Made by a program: the position numbers and the translations under genes. Positions 59,698 through 64,000 of a DNA stretch of 64,000 nt are shown in pieces; the first letter of the stretch is position 1, and every line of letters begins with the position of its first letter. The stretch comes from Ligustrum vulgare. Its lineage: Eukaryota; Streptophyta; Magnoliopsida; Lamiales; Oleaceae. The DNA lies in assembly GCA_963555705.1 (NCBI GenBank), contig OY743190.1, positions 23,133,491-23,197,490 of the forward strand. Reading direction: 5' to 3'. The notes below the pieces were generated by a model, which was not told the DNA's origin, did no database searches, and worked only from the letters and a program-made list of their open reading frames with translations.

Positions 59698-61768
59698 AGG
59701 TGCACTTTTAAAAGTGTGATCGCGAGATAAACCTAGCTATGGACGCTGCATCTTTTCGTCCCCTTGTTCCAGATGGGACTAATTATTCATATTGAAAAAT
59801 TAGGATGCAACTCTATATTCAGTCCCTGGATGAAAAATCATAGGATTTCATTGTTTATAGTTATAATGAGCCCACAGTAATTAAAATGAGATAGAAAGAG
59901 TAAGAAAGGTAGAAGAGTGGGTCACTACTAACTACAATAATGCTAGTTGGAATTCTAAAGCTTTGAATGTCATATTTTGTTTTGTGGATCCTAATCGATT
60001 TCATTTTATCTCTACTTGCAAAAATGCCAAGGATGTTTGCAATGTTCTTTTGATTTCTAATGGGGAACTACTATTTTTAAGTCATCGAAGTTCAAGATGC
60101 TTACCTTGGAATTTGAAATACTATTGATGGAAACGAGAACAATTCAAGGATTTCTATACTAGAGTTAGTGACACCACCAATTCAACATATATTGGGAAAG
60201 AAGTATTCGCTGAGCAGATTTTTTTCTACATCCTTAGATCTTTTCCGGAATGATTTCATTCCAAAATAATGGCCATTGAAGAAAGAAAAGATATAGAAGT
60301 TGTGAAAAATTGGTGGGATCCTTTATGACATATGAACTACACTTTCAAAAAAGAAAGAAAGAAAAAGGAATCAAAATTGCCTCCAAAGTCCAAAAAAGAC
60401 ATAGAAGAGGCTGATGGTGAGGAACCTCGATGAACACATGGCCATGCTCACTAAAAATTTAAAAAAAAAAAAAATCTTAAAAATGATCAAAAAGAAAAGG
60501 TGGCAAGTTTCAACCTCAAAAGAAGTAGGGGTGGGTTCAGTAATCAAAGGCAGACATCTTCTACATCCACGAAAAGAACTGAAAATTGCATTTAATGTCA
60601 CGAATGTGAGGGACATAAACATATAGAATCTGAGTGTGCTAATACGTTGAAAGATCTTCGCATGAAAAGTTCACGAACATCACTTGGAGTGAAGAAGACG
60701 AAGAACAATTGACTCAGATGAGGAGGACATAACTGTTGATGACAAGGTAGAATTTACAGTAACTTACCTACCAGTTCTGACTCATTGTGATTCATGCCTG
60801 CAGGTTTAAACTCACATGTTAGATAGTCAAAATGTTTGAGCCACGTTTGCAGTACCTATGTTATACTGAATATAAGTTTGGAGACAGAAGGAGAGAAGAA
60901 CGTAACTCTCCATACAATGATAGAGTTCATTGAAGAAGAAAATGTTGCAATCAACATTGAAAAAAAGACACTAACAAACTTTGGAAAAGAAAGAAGAATC
61001 AAGTCAAAGAGCTACTAGTAAAATTAAAAAGCAACAAGGAAAGAGTAAAACAATTGACCATTAGTGCTTTCCGTCTAAGTGAAGTTCTAAGTCATGGAAG
61101 AACAATGTTAGAGTTTTTCAGAGAAATCTATTCTGCTAACCGAACTGATCTGGATTCAGATAGAACATTATAGAATCCAAATACAATACCAGACAGAATT
61201 GCAAACATCACAAACTCTGCTATCAGAGTAAAATTGGACTCCCTCAAGTTCTAACCAGAACTAATACATTGGTTAAAATTATTTCAGGTAGACATCCCTG
61301 ATTTCAATCCACAAATCAAAAGGTAAAGTGCTGCATTACTTAAGATGTGCCTTATGTAGTAAGCATGGACATGATTTTCTTCACTGTCTATTATACAAAA
61401 AGTTTGTATCTAGGCTTAAAAAAACAACAAAACAATGAATACTAGAGTGAAACAAGTTTGGATATGAAAACATGATATGACTACATTTTCGTCAAAATTG
61501 CTTATAATACAATTGTTCCTAACTCTTGCTATTTTGACAATGGCTATTCTAAACATATGACAGGACATCATTCTATGTTGATTGACTTTAAAGTTATGTA
61601 GGTGGACTAATACCTTTGATTCAAAGACAGTTTACTTATTAAACAGATGTGTGTGGTTCATGTTGAAAAGCTAAACAAAGTAGAAATACACACAAACACT
61701 TATCTCATCTCATGTACTATAACTATTACATATGAACTTGCTGGAATATATTTATTATTTAGACACAA

Positions 61769-62105
61769 TAGTGACGGAAACAGTCGGGCTCGGGTCACGA
61801 AATTTTATTAAACTCAAACACGCCTCGCGACCCACTAGTTTCGGGTCGGGTTCAAGTTTTTCAATTTTTAAAAATTTTTTTGGCATTTTTTATTTTTTTT
61901 CTTTAATATATTATTTTAAATAATATAATCGGGGCGGGTTCGGGGCGGGGCGACCAAAACCACCCGTACCCGGCCTGCGACCCGCTCGGGTCGCTAAAAC
62001 TTGACCCGAACCCGCCCCACCAACCCGCGAGGTGGGTATTTTTTGCCCCATTAGGGGCGGGTACCCATCAGGTTCGGGTCGGATCGGATTTTTTTGTCAT
62101 CTCTA
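61769..62105. mobile_element. hAT-like MITE rich in gggtcggg motifs
   Basis: A 337-bp insert in the copia remnant. agacacaa (61761-61768) and agacacag (62106-62113) flank it, an 8-bp target duplication with one change. Termini tagtgacggaaacag and, on the other strand, tagagatgacaaaaa are imperfect inverted repeats. The interior is full of cgggtcgggttc and its complement and has no coding frame. Confidence 0.75.
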
Positions 62106-62526
62106 AGACACAGAGTCTCAATGGAAAATGATATATTAATGTATGTGTAGATGACTTTCCCAAGTATGCTTGGGTCGATTTTCTAAGAGAAAAGTCAGAT
62201 GTCTTTGAGAGATTTACAATGTTGCACAAAAAATTAACTACTGAGAAATATTTTGAGGGAGTAAAAATTGTTAGAATTAGGAATGACCATGGAAGGAATT
62301 TGAAAATGCCAATTTATTTCTAATTTGTGTAAATAATATGGCATATTTAAAGCACCTAAGCAAAATGGAGTAGTTGAAAGAAAAAATAGGTCCTTACAAT
62401 AAATGGTTAGAATTATGTTGAACAATAAGAAACAACCGATTAAATTGTGGGTTGAAGCTATTAATACTGCATGTTATACTCTAAACACTAGTACAGAAAG
62501 TGGAAAAGGCGTCGGTTGTAAAAGGG

Positions 62527-62806
62527 CATAGGCGTCGGTTGTAGGGGCGACGCCTATGACGCAGACGCCTAAAGTTTTTACTTTAGGCGTCGGTTGTAAA
62601 CCGACGCTTAAAGTTCTACTTTATGCGTCGATTTTTTAATAACCGACGCTTTAAGTTTTAAAAAAAAAAATAAATAAACACTTTAGGCGTCGGTTCAGAC
62701 TTTAGAACCGACGCCTAAAGTTCGACTTTATGCGTCGGTTTTTAATAAATCGACGCATAAAGTCTAACTTTAGGCGTCGGTTATAAGTTTGAACCGATGC
62801 CTAAAG
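62527..62806. repeat. Six subterminal hairpins with taggcgtcggtt arms
   Basis: Inverted pairs at 62527-62558, 62581-62613, 62619-62656, 62681-62720, 62726-62762 and 62768-62806, most reading ctttaggcgtcggtt...aaccgacgcctaaag. CACTA ends carry multiple short motifs bound by the TnpA-type protein, and this one has them as back-to-back palindromes. Confidence 0.92.
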
Positions 62807-62844
62807 TGGTCATATTATTTTTTTTTTTTATTTTTTTTATTTTC

Positions 62845-62990
62845 ACACCTGCAGTGACTTTCACACCTGCAGTGACCCAGGCCGCTGCAGGTAATAGCCT
62901 GCAGTGACCCAGGCCGCTGCAGTTCATGGCCTGCAGTGACCCAGGCCGCTGCAGGTCGTGACCTAAGCCGCTGCAGGTCGTGACCTGCAG
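62845..62990. repeat. 32-bp repeats packed with CTGCAG palindromes
   Basis: Three units of cctgcagtgacccaggccgc + tgcaggt..., plus partial ones, with nine CTGCAG sites in about 145 bp. Each unit is also partly self-complementary. GC content is far above the surroundings. A frame reading through it on the minus strand only reflects the repeat. Confidence 0.93.
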
Positions 62991-63156
62991 TCATTTGGAC
63001 GTGGCCCGCGATAACTTGAACATTTTTCACATGCGCATCATCAAATATATATATAATCGACATATACATAATAAAATTAAATAGAGAACAATTATATATA
63101 CAAGATTGTTGTTTTATTATACAAATATGTAAATTTAAGTTTGGATACGCGTCATT

Positions 63157-63941
63157 TTACACACACCTATCAACGAAATATTTGGCCCATAAATTTTGAA
63201 TCTCAAAAATTTCCTCCGTTGAGTAGTATTTTTTAAATGCCTACAAACAATCAAAACATATTATTAGTTATTTTATAATAAAATATAAAGTCTTAATTAA
63301 AAACTCTAATTTAAATTATTTATACCTTTTCTAACGAAGGAAACTGGAAGTGTTCTGTGACTATCTCATACATATTTCTCATAACGTAATAGCCACACTC
63401 AGAACCTCCAGGTTGCTGAGGACACTGAAATTTTCACATTGAAAACTAAAATGAATAATCAAACTTAATAGAATATGAAAATAATTCAAAACATTACAAT
63501 AAATTTTAAATGTGTTTTCGTACCTTTATTTTTAGCCACGTGGTATTGCCTTTCGTCCTAACACCTCCTGGGGCCCAATACATTTTGAAAGCCCTAAAAT
63601 TTTAATAAATTATACGAACAAGTTACCAAAAAAAAAAAAATACTCTAAATTTTCTACAGAAATTTTGGCAGAGTCTCCCCTATAAATTGAACTTATCTAA
63701 CTTGTAAAGAGGCAAGTTGGTATTGAAATAAATTCTCAACAATCACAACAGAAATTCATCGATTTTACCACAACTCCACAATCAATTTCATCACAACTCC
63801 ACAATTATTTCATGAAAAATTATCATAACTTACGTATTCAATAGCGGCTTGATATCTAAGTCACGCTTACATGCACCAGCTGAATCCAAGAAGTACACCG
63901 TATTCTTCTGAGGAGAAATCACTAGCAACATCCAGTGGTTC
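63157..63941 (-). CDS. Ulp1-type cysteine protease, C-terminal exons (CACTA-encoded)
   Basis: Ulp1 (C48) proteases remove SUMO-like proteins; many plant CACTA and Mutator elements carry such a gene, whose role in transposition is unclear. On the minus strand I read four exons: 63834-63941, 63524-63593, 63326-63424 and 63157-63240, all with GT-AG junctions and a continuous frame to TAA at 63157-63159. The core is NHWMLLVISPQKNTVYFLDS, then CPQQPGGSECGYYVMR: His, Asp, the oxyanion Gln and the catalytic Cys are all present. The N-terminal part lies outside the window. No stop or frameshift is seen, unlike nearly every other coding sequence here, so the gene may be recent or functional. Confidence 0.85.
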
Positions 63942-64000
63942 CTACGTATTATGAACGTGTAAATATAACTTTAAACATATATGATTCAAATTAGGTAAAA

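Larger units (their letters stand above)
59449..62485 (+). pseudogene. SIRE-type copia remnant: gag, protease and integrase pieces
   Basis: Gag starts at 59739 (MDAASFRPLVPDGTNYSY), with a stop where Trp is usual, followed by KIRMQLYIQSLDEKSWDF. A zinc-knuckle remnant (CHECEGHKHIESEC) lies near 60597. The coiled linker (60900-61250) leads to a protease-like piece SCYFDNGYSKHMTGHHSML near 61530. After a MITE, integrase pieces appear: NGK-YINVCVDDF near 62125, KIVRIRNDHGR near 62265, NGVVERK-like sequence out of frame near 62368, and NNKKQPIKLWVEA near 62420. It ends abruptly at the CACTA terminus (62486). There are many stops and frameshifts. Confidence 0.8.
62486..64000 (-). mobile_element. 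CACTA (En/Spm) transposon, one end
   Basis: The element starts CACTAGTACAGAAAGTGG at 62486, a standard CACTA terminus, cutting off copia integrase sequence; aaa precedes it and would be the 3-bp target duplication. Subterminal repeats follow, then a Ulp1-type protease gene on the minus strand. The other end and the TNP2-type transposase must lie beyond the right edge of the window. Confidence 0.88.

Noticed and set aside
62815..63069. An 84-codon frame on the minus strand with repeated AGHVQ/AGHELQ
   Set aside because: It reads through the CTGCAG array; the downstream protease gene ends before it and does not need it.

Overview
The window is nuclear DNA from a flowering plant, and almost all of it is transposable elements lying side by side or nested in each other. 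The plant call rests on Athila/Tat-, Tekay-, Tork- and SIRE-type LTR retrotransposons, a Helitron carrying both RPA-like and Rep-helicase genes, a CACTA element with a Ulp1-type protease, hAT and PIF/Harbinger MITEs, a plastid psaA fragment, and GT-AG introns. I saw no rRNA or tRNA genes and no CRISPR array. I cannot name the species.

Layout. 1-4223 is AT-rich, gene-free flank. 4224-6211 is the 5' end of a Ty3/gypsy element on the minus strand (LTR, primer site, gag piece). 6212-11629 mixes organelle-like DNA (including a psaA fragment), a broken copia pol interrupted by a Tourist-like MITE, and a pair of distant direct repeats. 11630-20480 is a complete LTR retrotransposon (TG...CA LTRs, perfect 5-bp target duplication) that keeps gag and protease remnants but has lost reverse transcriptase and integrase; a 350-bp hAT MITE sits in its 5' LTR. 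20627-20693 looks like a signal-peptide exon just beyond that insertion.

About 21460-39461 is a large Helitron. It carries an RPA70-like gene (11 inferred exons) and a RepHel transposase gene (16 inferred exons, with one exon copied in a 789-bp tandem array). Both have in-frame stops, and the transposase has Asp in place of a His of its HUH motif, so the element looks dead or dependent on another copy. A second, shorter Helitron follows directly and ends at 49889 with a nearly identical terminal hairpin. A Tork-type copia element (42118-48385) with a perfect target duplication and closely similar LTRs is nested inside it.

50697-59448 holds a Tekay-type chromovirus on the minus strand (gag, protease, RT, RNase H, integrase, chromodomain, several stops) with an extra ORF upstream of gag and LTR relations that do not fit a simple element. 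59449-62485 is a decayed SIRE-type copia element containing a hAT MITE. From 62486 to the window edge is the end of a CACTA transposon, with subterminal hairpins, a CTGCAG-rich 32-bp repeat and an open Ulp1-family protease gene on the minus strand, which is the best-preserved coding sequence in the window.

Except for the protease exons, the unplaced 184-codon ORF at 57306-57860 and perhaps the signal-peptide exon, every protein-coding feature appears broken. All family calls and exon boundaries come from reading the sequence by eye and have not been checked by alignment.
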